Below, one piece after another: positions 54,619-63,092 of a DNA stretch of 64,000 bases. The position numbers were made by a program, and so were the translations under genes. Source of the stretch: DATBVX01 sp963724625 (lineage in GTDB: Bacteria; Pseudomonadota; Gammaproteobacteria; Steroidobacterales; Steroidobacteraceae); contig CAVRVO010000013.1 in assembly GCA_963724625.1 (NCBI GenBank), forward strand, positions 434,001-498,000, written 5' to 3'. The notes beneath the pieces are model-generated. The model was not told where the DNA came from. It searched no databases and saw only the letters and a program-made list of their open reading frames with translations. The number at the start of each line of letters is the position of its first letter. The first letter of the stretch is position 1.

Positions 54619-55492
54619 GGGCGGCTTCTGCCAGAACCGTAGTGCGGCTCGCGGCTGCCGTACCTTCCAACAACAGCAGTCCCGCAGCCGTGTTCGAGAT
54701 CGGAATGTGGTAGTTGCTGTGCACTTTGCTTGCGGGCCCCGGCAGCGCACCGCGGGCCGCGATCCACATCAGGATCTCGATCCCCTGTGTGCCGGCCCGC
54801 TCGACGAGCTCGCGGTTCGTGTACTCGGTGAGCGCCTCGGGATCGTCGACCAGCTTGTCCATGCACATCAGGTCGAACTCCTTGTTGATGAATCCTGCGC
54901 GCTGGCCGTCGAGCTGATGCGAGAGGCCACCCGTACCGACGACGAGTACGCGCGCGTCGCGCGGAAATGTCTCGATCGCCCTTCCAACCGCTTGGCCAAG
55001 CGCATAGCAACGTGAGGCCGAGGGCAATGGGTGTTGCACGGTATTGATCGCGATGGGGACCGTGCGCACGCGCCGCGCAGCATCAGGCCAGAGCAATTCC
55101 ATCGGAACCACAAAGGCATGATCGACGAGCATCTTCTGGCACGTCGTCATATCGAAGCCTGCACTGACAAGTTCCTCGATGAGATGCCATGACAGGTGCG
55201 GATCGCCGGGGAATGGGTTCGCCACGGGCAGACCCCAACCTTCATCGGCGTTGCAATACTGGGGAGCGGCGCCGATCGCAAAGGTCGGCATGCTGTCGAG
55301 GAAGAAATTCAAACCGTGGTCGTTGTAGAAAATGACCACCGTGTCCGGACGTACACGAGCGAGCCACGAATGCACGGCCTCGAAGCCCTGGAAGAAAGGC
55401 TCCCAGTAGGGTTCGCGCTGCGCGTCGCGCGCGATGGCGTTGCCGATGGCGGGAACGTGGGAGGTCATGAGGCATCCGACGATCTGTGCCAT
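54533..55492 (-). CDS. ligB: protocatechuate 4,5-dioxygenase, beta (catalytic) subunit
   Basis: Class III extradiol dioxygenase, 319 residues. The iron ligands known for LigB (His12, His61, Glu242) and catalytic His195 have counterparts here at His12 (MTSHVPAIGNAI), His59 (FYNDHGLNFF), Glu239 (QGIEILMW) and His192 (GLSHQLDG). It opens protocatechuate (or a similar catechol such as gallate) between C4 and C5. The last 86 bp overlap the convergent esterase gene, and the residues after LLLLEG look unconserved. It is adjacent to ligA, 2 bp away. Downstream pathway genes (ligC, ligI, ligJ, ligK) are not in the window. Confidence 0.9.
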   Translation of the reverse strand: MAQIVGCLMTSHVPAIGNAIARDAQREPYWEPFFQGFEAVHSWLARVRPDTVVIFYNDHGLNFFLDSMPTFAIGAAPQYCNADEGWGLPVANPFPGDPHLSWHLIEELVSAGFDMTTCQKMLVDHAFVVPMELLWPDAARRVRTVPIAINTVQHPLPSASRCYALGQAVGRAIETFPRDARVLVVGTGGLSHQLDGQRAGFINKEFDLMCMDKLVDDPEALTEYTNRELVERAGTQGIEILMWIAARGALPGPASKVHSNYHIPISNTAAGLLLLEGTAAASRTTVLAEAALSAPAQSRSDRPSAAAHDQRSQEAQAAR

Positions 55493-55494
55493 GG

Positions 55495-55848
55495 CTATTT
55501 ACCCGCGTCGGCGAGCTTCGCCTTGAAGTCGTCGAGCGTCATGCCAGTCTGCTGTGCACCGATGTCCTGCACGCCGAGATGAAAGATGCCCGCAAGCTTA
55601 GCCAGGTAGTAGATGTTTCCGCCCGCCTCCAGCAGCCCGAGCACATCGCGACGTCGAACCGCATCGCGTTGCGCCTGGTCGAGTCCGTAGCGTGCGCAAT
55701 ATGCTTCCTCGTCCTCGAGGAAGGCGTCGCGGTTGGCCTTGCTGTTGAAGGAGAAGCACATTCGATTCAGCGCGTAGCCGCGACGCGCTTGCCGGGCGCC
55801 GAAGATCGTGGTGCCGGGAATGTCTGGAATCGGTTTGGTGGAGGCCAT
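55495..55848 (-). CDS. ligA: protocatechuate 4,5-dioxygenase, alpha subunit
   Basis: 117 residues from ATG 55848. Matches the LigA alpha-subunit family: GYALNRMCFSFNSKANRDAF, YCARYGLDQAQRDAVRRRDV, LLEAGGNIYYLAKLAGI. It caps the active site of LigB. It is immediately upstream of ligB, so both are cotranscribed; a site resembling AGGGC precedes the start. Confidence 0.92.
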   Translation of the reverse strand: MASTKPIPDIPGTTIFGARQARRGYALNRMCFSFNSKANRDAFLEDEEAYCARYGLDQAQRDAVRRRDVLGLLEAGGNIYYLAKLAGIFHLGVQDIGAQQTGMTLDDFKAKLADAGK

Positions 55849-55949
55849 TTCGCGCCCTCGTTGTCGTTGACGAGGATGCTGCCGAAGGAATCGCTGGCCT
55901 GAAACTCGGTCCTATGCGTAGCGCTTTGCGGAAAGTACGTAGTTGAGGC

Positions 55950-57488
55950 TCAAAGCTGTGCGTCCAGGTGCAGAACGCGCGCCATCCAGGCCTCGAAGCG
56001 GCGCCAACCCGATGCTTCGGGGTCCCTGGTAAAGGTCTCGCCGCCGCCGTCACTCCAGCTCAGCTTGTCATCCTTGAGCGTCACCTGCCAGGAATGCTCA
56101 CCGGTCACTTGCCGGTCAAAGATCTCCCCGAGCTGCGTGGTCAGCGTGTCGTTCTCGACCAGTATTCCCTGCTCGCAGTTAAGCCAGGTGGAGCGCGGGT
56201 CGAGATTGTAGCTGCCGACGAACAGCGTATGACCATCTACGGAAAGCGCCTTGGTGTGGAGACTGGCTCCCGATGATCCGAACATGCTTTTCTTCGCATC
56301 GGCATTCAGAGGCTTCAATTCCCACACCTGTACGCCTCCCTTCACCAGCGGCTCCCGGTAGCGTGAATAGCCGCCGTGTACCGCAGCAACGTCGTTGGCA
56401 GCGAGGGAATTGGTCAGCACGCGTACGCGCCGGCCTTCCTGTGCGGCCTTGGTGAGCCCGGCGGTCACCTCATCACCAGGCACGAAGTACGGCGAAATGA
56501 TGTGGATGTCTTTCTGCGCTGCTCGCAGCATCGGCACGAGTTCGCTTCCGACGTGCGTGCGCTTCGGATCGTTATCCTTCATGGTCGCCTTGAGCGGGTC
56601 GTCGGAGACGAACTTGTATGTGGCTGTCCATTCCATCGGCCAGTCGCCCGCAACCAGGCGCGTCACAGTGCCGTCCGCTTTCAGAGCCTCGGCATAGCGG
56701 CTAGCGCTCGGTTCGCCGGGCGGCTCGGCAAGCTTGGCTCGCAGAACCTCGAGCGCCTTGTCATTGACCCCGTCGGGATCGAGCACTTCCATCGGGTAGG
56801 CGGCGGGCGAGTTCCAGTACTTGTCGAACGACGCCGAAGCGTCACGTACCACCGGCCCCATCATCGCGAATTCCAGGTCCACGAAATTCACTTCCTCGCT
56901 CGCACCGAAGTATTCGTCGCCGATGTTGCGGCCACCGGCGATCGCAACGCGGTTGTCCGCGATCCAGGTCTTGTTGTGCATGCGGTGGTTGACGCGCCCG
57001 AAGCTGGTCAAGCCCTCCCCGACCAGTCTGAGCGTGCCGCTACGGGAGGCGAAGGGGTTGAACATGCGTACATCGATGTTTGGATGCGCGGCGAGGGCCG
57101 CGAATCCGACGTTCTTAGCGCGAGCATCCATGTCATCGACCAGCAGCCGGACCCTGACGCCGCGATCGGCGGCTTCGAGCAACTGCTGGGCGATAAAAAT
57201 GCCGGTGAGGTCCGCATGCCAGATATACGTCTGCACGTCGAGAGTCCGCCCGGCCAGCCGCGCACTCTGCACTCGAGTGACAAAGGCTTCGGAACCTTCC
57301 TTGACGAGCCGGAAGGCAGATTCGCCGGGATGCTCTGCCTCGGCCGGGCCGATGACCTGATCGAGGCGGCTGTTCTCGCCGGGTGGGATGGCGCTTTCGT
57401 CCGGCAGCGTCGGACGCGGTTTCAACTGCGCGCACGCGGCGAGGCACGCGACGATGAGGAAGATCAGGCCGCGTCGAAATGAAAGCAT
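55950..57488 (-). CDS. phospholipase D family lipoprotein (cardiolipin synthase C-like)
   Basis: 512 residues. A lipobox-type signal (LIFLIVACLAAC) is followed by two HKD domains: HNKTWIADNRVAIAGGRN and HTKALSVDGHTLFVGSYNLD. FMMGPVVRD-like spacing and the IISPYFVPGDE element are typical of the ClsC/YmdC branch, which makes cardiolipin from phosphatidylglycerol and phosphatidylethanolamine. Being a predicted lipoprotein is less usual for that branch, so a related phosphatidyltransferase or phospholipase is possible. It is divergent from the TonB receptor. Confidence 0.85.
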   Translation of the reverse strand: MLSFRRGLIFLIVACLAACAQLKPRPTLPDESAIPPGENSRLDQVIGPAEAEHPGESAFRLVKEGSEAFVTRVQSARLAGRTLDVQTYIWHADLTGIFIAQQLLEAADRGVRVRLLVDDMDARAKNVGFAALAAHPNIDVRMFNPFASRSGTLRLVGEGLTSFGRVNHRMHNKTWIADNRVAIAGGRNIGDEYFGASEEVNFVDLEFAMMGPVVRDASASFDKYWNSPAAYPMEVLDPDGVNDKALEVLRAKLAEPPGEPSASRYAEALKADGTVTRLVAGDWPMEWTATYKFVSDDPLKATMKDNDPKRTHVGSELVPMLRAAQKDIHIISPYFVPGDEVTAGLTKAAQEGRRVRVLTNSLAANDVAAVHGGYSRYREPLVKGGVQVWELKPLNADAKKSMFGSSGASLHTKALSVDGHTLFVGSYNLDPRSTWLNCEQGILVENDTLTTQLGEIFDRQVTGEHSWQVTLKDDKLSWSDGGGETFTRDPEASGWRRFEAWMARVLHLDAQL

Positions 57489-57554
57489 GGTGCCAACTGT
57501 AGCGGAGATCGAAGTGCCCTAAGCATCTTGCAATGGCCGCCCAACAGCGGCTAA

Positions 57555-57577
57555 GATTATTGAGAATCATTCTTATT
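57555..57577. promoter_or_regulatory. Fur box upstream of the TonB-dependent receptor
   Basis: TGAGAAT-C-ATTCTTA (57561-57575) within an AT-rich patch matches the 7-1-7 Fur inverted repeat with one mismatch between arms. It lies about 40 bp before the receptor ATG, so iron repression is expected. Confidence 0.75.
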
Positions 57578-57616
57578 CGTATTAACACTGGTCTACTTGA
57601 GGGAGTTGGAACCACC

Positions 57617-59758
57617 ATGACTCGCACCGGCCGTACCCGTCTGCTGGGAGTTGCAGCGGCGCTGACCTCAGTGTTGGCAATGGCGCAAAACACGCCGGAT
57701 TCCAATTCGTCGGCGGTCCCGACCAAGACGCTGCCCAAAGTCATGGTCTCTGCCGACGAGCCCGAAAGCTACGAAGCTCAGACGAGCACTTCCCTGCGCA
57801 CGGATACGTTGCTGCGCGACGAGCCAACCTCCGTCACGGTGGTGACTCGCAAGCTGATCGATGACCAGAACATGCAAAACCTCGCCGACGTCGTGCGCTA
57901 CGTCCCGGGAGTCGGCATCGCGCAAGGCGAAGGCAATCGCGACAACCCGGTATTTCGGGGCAGCAGCACCTCAGGTGATCTGTTCATCGACGGCCTGCGC
58001 GATGACGTCGAGTATTACCGCGACTTGTACAACATCGAGCAGGTCGAAGTCCTGAAGGGTCCGAACGGGATGCTGTTCGGCCGCGGCGGTGTAGGTGGTG
58101 TCATCAATCGCGTGAGCAAGCAGGCCGGATTCGATACGTTTCGATCGGTGGCGCTACAGGGTGGCTCCTACAGTAACGGGCGAATTGCGCTCGATCTGAA
58201 TCAGCCGTTCAACGCTTCCGCCGCGCTACGTCTCAACGCGATGTACGAAGACACCGATACGTATCGCGATGACGTGAGCCTCAAGCGCTATGGCGTCAAC
58301 CCCACGATGACTTTCCGCGCCAGCGAGGCGACGCTCGTCGCCGTCGGCGTCGAATACTTTCACGATGAGCGCACGGCGGATCGCGGCGTGTCGTCCTTCG
58401 CCGGGCGCCCACTTGAGACCGATCCTTCAGAGTTCTTCGGCGACCCGGCGCAGAGCGAAACGCATTCGACCGTAAGGGCCGCAAGCGCCTTGATCGAGCA
58501 CCAGTTCAACGATCGGTTCACGTTGCGCAATCGGACGCGCTACGGCGACTACGACAAGTTCTACCAGAACGTCTATCCAGGCGTGGTTGACGCGACCGGT
58601 TCGAATGTGCAGATCCTCGCGTACAACAATGCCATGCAGCGCGATAACTTCTTCAACCAGACCGACCTGCTCTTTTCACTCGAGTCTGGTGCCTTGAAGC
58701 ATTCGCTGCTCGCGGGCGTGGAACTCGGCCGCCAGGTCACTGACAATTTCCGCAACACTGGCTTCTTTGACACCATCAGTCCGACGACGACGTTTGTCGT
58801 GGTGCCAGTGAGTGATCCGCGCACCACCCTGCCCGTCAGTTTCCGACAGAGCGCTACAGATGCGGATAATCACGGCGTCGCAAATATTGCAGCCGCCTAC
58901 GTACAGGACCAGATCGAGTTCTCGCCGCGCTGGCTCGCGACCCTGGGGCTGCGCTACGACAGTTTCCAGATGGATTTCGACAACCACCGCTCGAACGCGA
59001 CGTTCAAGAGTGATGACGGGTTGTTCTCGCCACGCGCTGGACTGGTCTACAAGCCGGTGGAGCCCCTCTCGTTGTACGCAAGCTACAGCCTCTCGTATCA
59101 GCCACGCGCTGGCGCACAGCTCTCCTCCCTCAACCTATCGAATGAGGCACTCGACCCTGAAGAGTTCACCAACTACGAAGTGGGGGCGAAGTGGGACCTC
59201 CTGCCGGGCCTCGCCTTTACAGCAGCGGTGTATCGCCTGGAGCGGACCAACGTCGCGATCGCGGATCCCCTCGATGCTACGCGTTCGATTTTGGTCGACG
59301 GTCAGCGCGTGAAAGGGGTCGAGCTCGGCTTTGCAGGCAACATCACCAACGCCTGGAGTGTGATGGGTGCATACGCCTATCAGGATGGTGAAATCGTGAG
59401 CAATCAGACCGCGACGATCCTGAAGGGTGCAAGATTGGCGGCGCTGCCCGAGAATACTTTCTCGCTGTGGAACCGCTATGACTTCAGCCCAATGTGGGGT
59501 GTCGGACTTGGCATCGTCAATCGTGGCAGCATGCTCGCCGCGACTGAGAACCTCGCAACGCCTGCGGCGAATGTCACGCTCTCGGCGTTCACGCGCGTCG
59601 ATGCCGCCGTGTTCTTTGTGCCGAGCGCGCGCTTGCGGGCGCAGTTCAACGTGGAGAATCTCTTCGACGAGGAATACTTCGCCTCGGCGAACAGCAACAC
59701 GAACATTACACCGGGCTCACCGCGGTCCGCGCGCGTTTCAGTTATCGCAACCTTCTAA
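57617..59758 (+). CDS. TonB-dependent siderophore receptor
   Basis: 713 residues from ATG 57617, with GAGGGAG upstream. After a signal peptide, the plug domain reads TLLRDEPTSVTVVTRKLI, LADVVRYVPGVGIAQGEG, FIDGLRDDVEYYRDLYNIEQ and VEVLKGPNGMLFGRGGVGG. The TonB box is probably LPKVMVSAD. The 22-strand barrel ends with the aromatic C-terminus VSVIATF, as needed for Bam insertion. It resembles FhuE/FpvA/Fiu-type catechol or hydroxamate receptors. No siderophore synthesis genes are nearby. Confidence 0.93.
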   Translation: MTRTGRTRLLGVAAALTSVLAMAQNTPDSNSSAVPTKTLPKVMVSADEPESYEAQTSTSLRTDTLLRDEPTSVTVVTRKLIDDQNMQNLADVVRYVPGVGIAQGEGNRDNPVFRGSSTSGDLFIDGLRDDVEYYRDLYNIEQVEVLKGPNGMLFGRGGVGGVINRVSKQAGFDTFRSVALQGGSYSNGRIALDLNQPFNASAALRLNAMYEDTDTYRDDVSLKRYGVNPTMTFRASEATLVAVGVEYFHDERTADRGVSSFAGRPLETDPSEFFGDPAQSETHSTVRAASALIEHQFNDRFTLRNRTRYGDYDKFYQNVYPGVVDATGSNVQILAYNNAMQRDNFFNQTDLLFSLESGALKHSLLAGVELGRQVTDNFRNTGFFDTISPTTTFVVVPVSDPRTTLPVSFRQSATDADNHGVANIAAAYVQDQIEFSPRWLATLGLRYDSFQMDFDNHRSNATFKSDDGLFSPRAGLVYKPVEPLSLYASYSLSYQPRAGAQLSSLNLSNEALDPEEFTNYEVGAKWDLLPGLAFTAAVYRLERTNVAIADPLDATRSILVDGQRVKGVELGFAGNITNAWSVMGAYAYQDGEIVSNQTATILKGARLAALPENTFSLWNRYDFSPMWGVGLGIVNRGSMLAATENLATPAANVTLSAFTRVDAAVFFVPSARLRAQFNVENLFDEEYFASANSNTNITPGSPRSARVSVIATF

Positions 59759-59766
59759 GTTTGCGG

Positions 59767-61273
59767 CTAGTGCAATTGCTCTTGTGCGCGCGCCACGCCA
59801 GTGAGCGCGCCACGACGCGCTGGCGCCGCTTGTAACGCGGCCTGAAATTCGCGCTGGGCTTCGGCCGGCTGCCCGGAAGCCAGCAGGATCTCTCCCAGTT
59901 GTTCTCGCGCGGGAACAATAGGCCCGGGAGTGACCGGGAGCTTCTCGACCGCGTCTTCCTGGTCCGCGGCGGCACGCAACAGCGCAATTGCGCCCGCACG
60001 ATCACCCGTGGCGTTGGCAATCCAGGCGCGTGCTTCCTGATCGAGGACGCCCACTTGCGTGGCCCAGTAGTTGTTGCCGGCGGCCTTTAGCTTCTCCTGG
60101 CACTCCTTGAGCTTCGCAAGATCTGGCCGCGGCACTCTGCGGACTGCCACCGCGCGCCTGTCCGACGGCCCGTGCCCAGTAAACAATTGCGGCATTCTGC
60201 GGGCTGGAATCGGCGAGCGGTTGCAACTTGGCTGCGGTGGACCATTGACCCTGCTCGATGGCCAGGCGCACCGGCATTGCGTTAGCCGCATAGCCGATCT
60301 TGAACTCGCTGGCGGACAATGACCTGGTGGCGCCAGCCTGGCTGACGATTCGCTCTGCATCGCCGAACCGTCCGAGCTGCAAGTACGCGTAGGTGAGATA
60401 GTCCATCGCGTGCAACTCCTCGCCGATGTCACCGGCATCGTGCGCCGCCTGGCGCGCTGCGAGGTTGGATGCGACCGAGTCCTCCCATAGTCCCAGCCGC
60501 GTAAAAATGTGCGATGGCATGTGAAGCGCGTGCGGCGCAGAAGGCGCGATTTGCGAGTACGCGCGGGCTGCTTCGAGTCCGCGCGGAGCGAGCTCAGTAC
60601 TGTCGTAAGCGTGAATCAAGTAGTGAGCAAGCCCGGGGTGTTCCGGAAACCTGGCGTACAGCGGTTCCAGAATCTTCCCGGCCTGCTTCTGCTGGGCATG
60701 CGTTCGATCGGTGGGCGAAGCCGTGGCCAGCAGCGCCAGCGCATGGAAGATCTGCGCGTCAACATCTTCAGGATAGCGAGCGGCAACGCCGGCCATTGCC
60801 TGCTCGTAAGCTCGGGCGCGTTCGGCGGGAGGGTGACGATCCGAATCCCGATAGTAGGCCCCGGCGGCGGCGATGAACTCCTGCTCGCGCTGGGTGGCGG
60901 CGGGTGGCCGAGAAGCAGCGTCAACCTCCTGCATTCCGAGCCGCAGGTGCGCCGCATCCGGCGGCTCCCACAAGGGGTGATAGTAGGAAAGTGCGATTCC
61001 CCAATGCGCCATGGCGCACTTCGGATCGGTGCGCGCTACTTCGCGGAATGCCTGCTCGGCGATGTCATACGTAAACGAGTGCAACAGTGCGACTGCCCGG
61101 TTGAACGCCGCTTTGACTTCGGGTGAACACGACGTTTCGAAGGTAACGCTTCCCAGTTTCTCCGGAGGCGGATGGGAATGTTCCTCTGCGGCGACTGCAG
61201 GTCCCGCCCAAACCGCAATCGTGGCGGTGAAGGCGATCGCGCTCATGCGGCTTGTCCTTGCTGCTGGGTGCAT
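59767..61273 (-). CDS. exported TPR protein, frameshifted in this sequence
   Basis: From ATG 61273 (or 61246) a signal peptide (AIAFTATIAVWAGPAVAA) leads to TPR-type repeats beginning SCSPEVKAAFNRAVALLHSF and HWGIALSYYHPLWEPPDA. The frame breaks near 60127-60132. Dropping one base of the GCGG/CCGC run joins GGSPQSAA to PDLAKLKECQEKLKAAG, and the end is at 59767, giving 501 residues. The family is a widespread but uncharacterised proteobacterial TPR protein. It is convergent with the receptor gene. Confidence 0.8.
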
Positions 61274-61313
61274 ATCGGGTCTCGATGATATTAAGGCAGT
61301 GATTCGCAGATTC

Positions 61314-61403
61314 TGGCGGAGAGGGGGAGATTCGAACTCCCGAACCCCGTAAGGGGTTGCCGGTTTTCAAGACCGGTGCATTCAACCGCTCTGCCACCTC
61401 TCC
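61314..61403 (-). tRNA. tRNA-Ser (anticodon TGA)
   Basis: The 90-nt reverse complement has acceptor GGAGAGG/CCTCTCC, discriminator G and CCA, an anticodon loop CTTGAAA, a long class II variable arm (AACCCCTTACGGGGTT) and T-loop GTTCGAATC. It reads TCA. Confidence 0.96.
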
Positions 61404-61530
61404 GGTCCGGGGTTTGTGGCGGCGAATCCTACCACCATCCTCGTGGTTAAGGATCGCTACGATCGGACGACGCGTGCATCATTGGTCCGTTGCCGACCGT
61501 GAGGCGACTGCGCTAAACAAGGAGAACGGA

Positions 61531-61929
61531 ATGAACGCCTATCTGATCTGCTCTGCCATCTTGGTGCTTCTCTATTTCGCGCTCGCTCTGAATGTATCGC
61601 TGACGCGCCAGCGCACCAAGACCGGCATCGGCACCGGCAGCGATCTTTCGGGTCCACTCAACAAGGCGGTCCGCGCGCATGGCAACGCCGCCGAATATGT
61701 GCCGATTTTTGTGGCGCTGTTTCTATACTTCCTGATGTCAGGTGCGGGCGGGTGGATTACCTGGGTGGTGGTAATCGTCACCATCTGCCGCGTGTCGCAT
61801 GCGATGGGCATGCTGATGACACCGAGCTTCAATGCGCCGCCTCATCCTCTGCGCGCATTCGGTGCGCTCGGAACGTACCTCGGTGGATTCGCTCTCGGCG
61901 TTGCGCTGTTGATGCGGGCGCTGCTCTAG
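61531..61929 (+). CDS. MAPEG family membrane protein
   Basis: 132 residues from ATG 61531, with AAGGAGA upstream. Four predicted helices; the family motif HGNAAEYVPIFVALFLYFL and RVSHAMGMLM are present. Eukaryotic MAPEG proteins conjugate glutathione or make eicosanoids; the bacterial role is unknown. Confidence 0.88.
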   Translation: MNAYLICSAILVLLYFALALNVSLTRQRTKTGIGTGSDLSGPLNKAVRAHGNAAEYVPIFVALFLYFLMSGAGGWITWVVVIVTICRVSHAMGMLMTPSFNAPPHPLRAFGALGTYLGGFALGVALLMRALL

Positions 61930-61985
61930 CACTCCCGCGTCAACCGTCCCTGATACCTGCCGTTCTATATAGAGTGGCGGGTTGT

Positions 61986-62000
61986 TGGGAATCATTCTCA
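61986..62000. promoter_or_regulatory. Fur-like box upstream of the hemA-like/hemC pair
   Basis: TGGGAAT-C-ATTCTCA is a 7-1-7 inverted repeat with a single arm mismatch, matching the Fur core. It lies about 105 bp before the hemA-like ATG. Confidence 0.65.
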
Positions 62001-62105
62001 GTTGTCTCACTATCGAGCACAACATGGCGTCGGAAATGAGGATTTGCTCACCCTGACTGACACTGGCATGACACGCCTCGAAACCGTGCCTCGTAGCATG
62101 CACGC

Positions 62106-63092
62106 ATGGTTTTCGACCAGCTTCTCGTCGTTCACCAGCGCAAGCAGGGCAAGCCTGCGATCAGCGCCTTCGATGCATTTGGCGCGGATGACAGGCGCTT
62201 CTGCATTGAGACCTGCCTGCGCCGCCTGCTGATTTCCCACGCTGCCAATTCAACTCTCACGAGCACGAGCCCCACGGAACCGAATGCCATCGAGTTCCTG
62301 CGCGGCATCGATGCCTACGATTTGCTGTTGCGTATTGCGAGTGGCCTGGAAAGCGAAGTACCGGGTGAGTCAGAGGTCTTCGGTCAGTTCAAACAGAGCT
62401 GGCAGGCGTTTCGCACCACGCATGCGGAAGGTTCGCGCAAGCTCGATCCGCTGATGCGCAAACTGTTCGAGGACGTGAAACATATCCGCTCACGTCACCT
62501 CACAGGCTTGGGAGCCGCGACCTACGGGAGCCTGGTGCGCGCGCTACTTGGCGCGGACGCGGAACAGCCAACGCTCCTCATCGGTGCTGGCGAAATGGCT
62601 GCTGCGATTCTGCCCTATCTCTCCGGTCGGCCCTTGTACATCGCGAATCGTACGCCCGAGCGCGCGACAGCTTTGCTGGCCGGGCTGCGCCGGCAGGCAG
62701 ACCGTGCGGATCAGATTCAACTCATCGGCAGTGAGCTCGATGCCGAGCTCGCCGCCTGGCGCACGGCGACCAATGTCGTAGTGTGTGTTCCACCCAATCG
62801 CGAGCGCGATCTCGCCCGGGTGCAGGCCTGGAAGGATCGCGATTCGAAAGCCGGACACCTTTTGCATCTCGGCAAACTGACCCCCGGCGATTCGTTGTGG
62901 GCGCAGCTGGACCGATTTGCGACCCTCGCCGATCTCTTTGCCCTACAGTCCGCCAATTCGGAACGGCGGCGCGTTCAACTGCTTCAAGCCCGCAACGCAT
63001 GCCGTGAGCGCGCACAACTGCGCGGGCTCGGCGGCGGCGCCGGCGTCGCGCACGGTTGGGAAGACCTCTCGCTCTTCGCCCACAGTGCGTGA
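62106..63092 (+). CDS. divergent, shortened glutamyl-tRNA reductase-like protein
   Basis: 328 residues, against about 420 for usual HemA. The N-terminal catalytic region is recognisable but altered: Cys37 in CIETCLRRLL stands where TCNR is normal, and RIASGLESEVPGESEVFGQF replaces the usual ASGLDSxxxGExQIxGQ. The NADPH domain begins TLLIGAGEMAAAILPYL, with YIANRTPERATALLA. The C-terminal dimerisation domain is mostly missing. The stop overlaps the hemC ATG by one base, so it is likely a C5-pathway enzyme, but loss of key residues leaves activity open. A canonical hemA may exist elsewhere. Confidence 0.75.
   Translation: MVFDQLLVVHQRKQGKPAISAFDAFGADDRRFCIETCLRRLLISHAANSTLTSTSPTEPNAIEFLRGIDAYDLLLRIASGLESEVPGESEVFGQFKQSWQAFRTTHAEGSRKLDPLMRKLFEDVKHIRSRHLTGLGAATYGSLVRALLGADAEQPTLLIGAGEMAAAILPYLSGRPLYIANRTPERATALLAGLRRQADRADQIQLIGSELDAELAAWRTATNVVVCVPPNRERDLARVQAWKDRDSKAGHLLHLGKLTPGDSLWAQLDRFATLADLFALQSANSERRRVQLLQARNACRERAQLRGLGGGAGVAHGWEDLSLFAHSA

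Noticed and set aside
56376..57482. 368-residue rightward frame antisense to the phospholipase D gene
   Set aside because: The leftward frame has both HKD motifs and a lipobox; this one has nothing recognisable.
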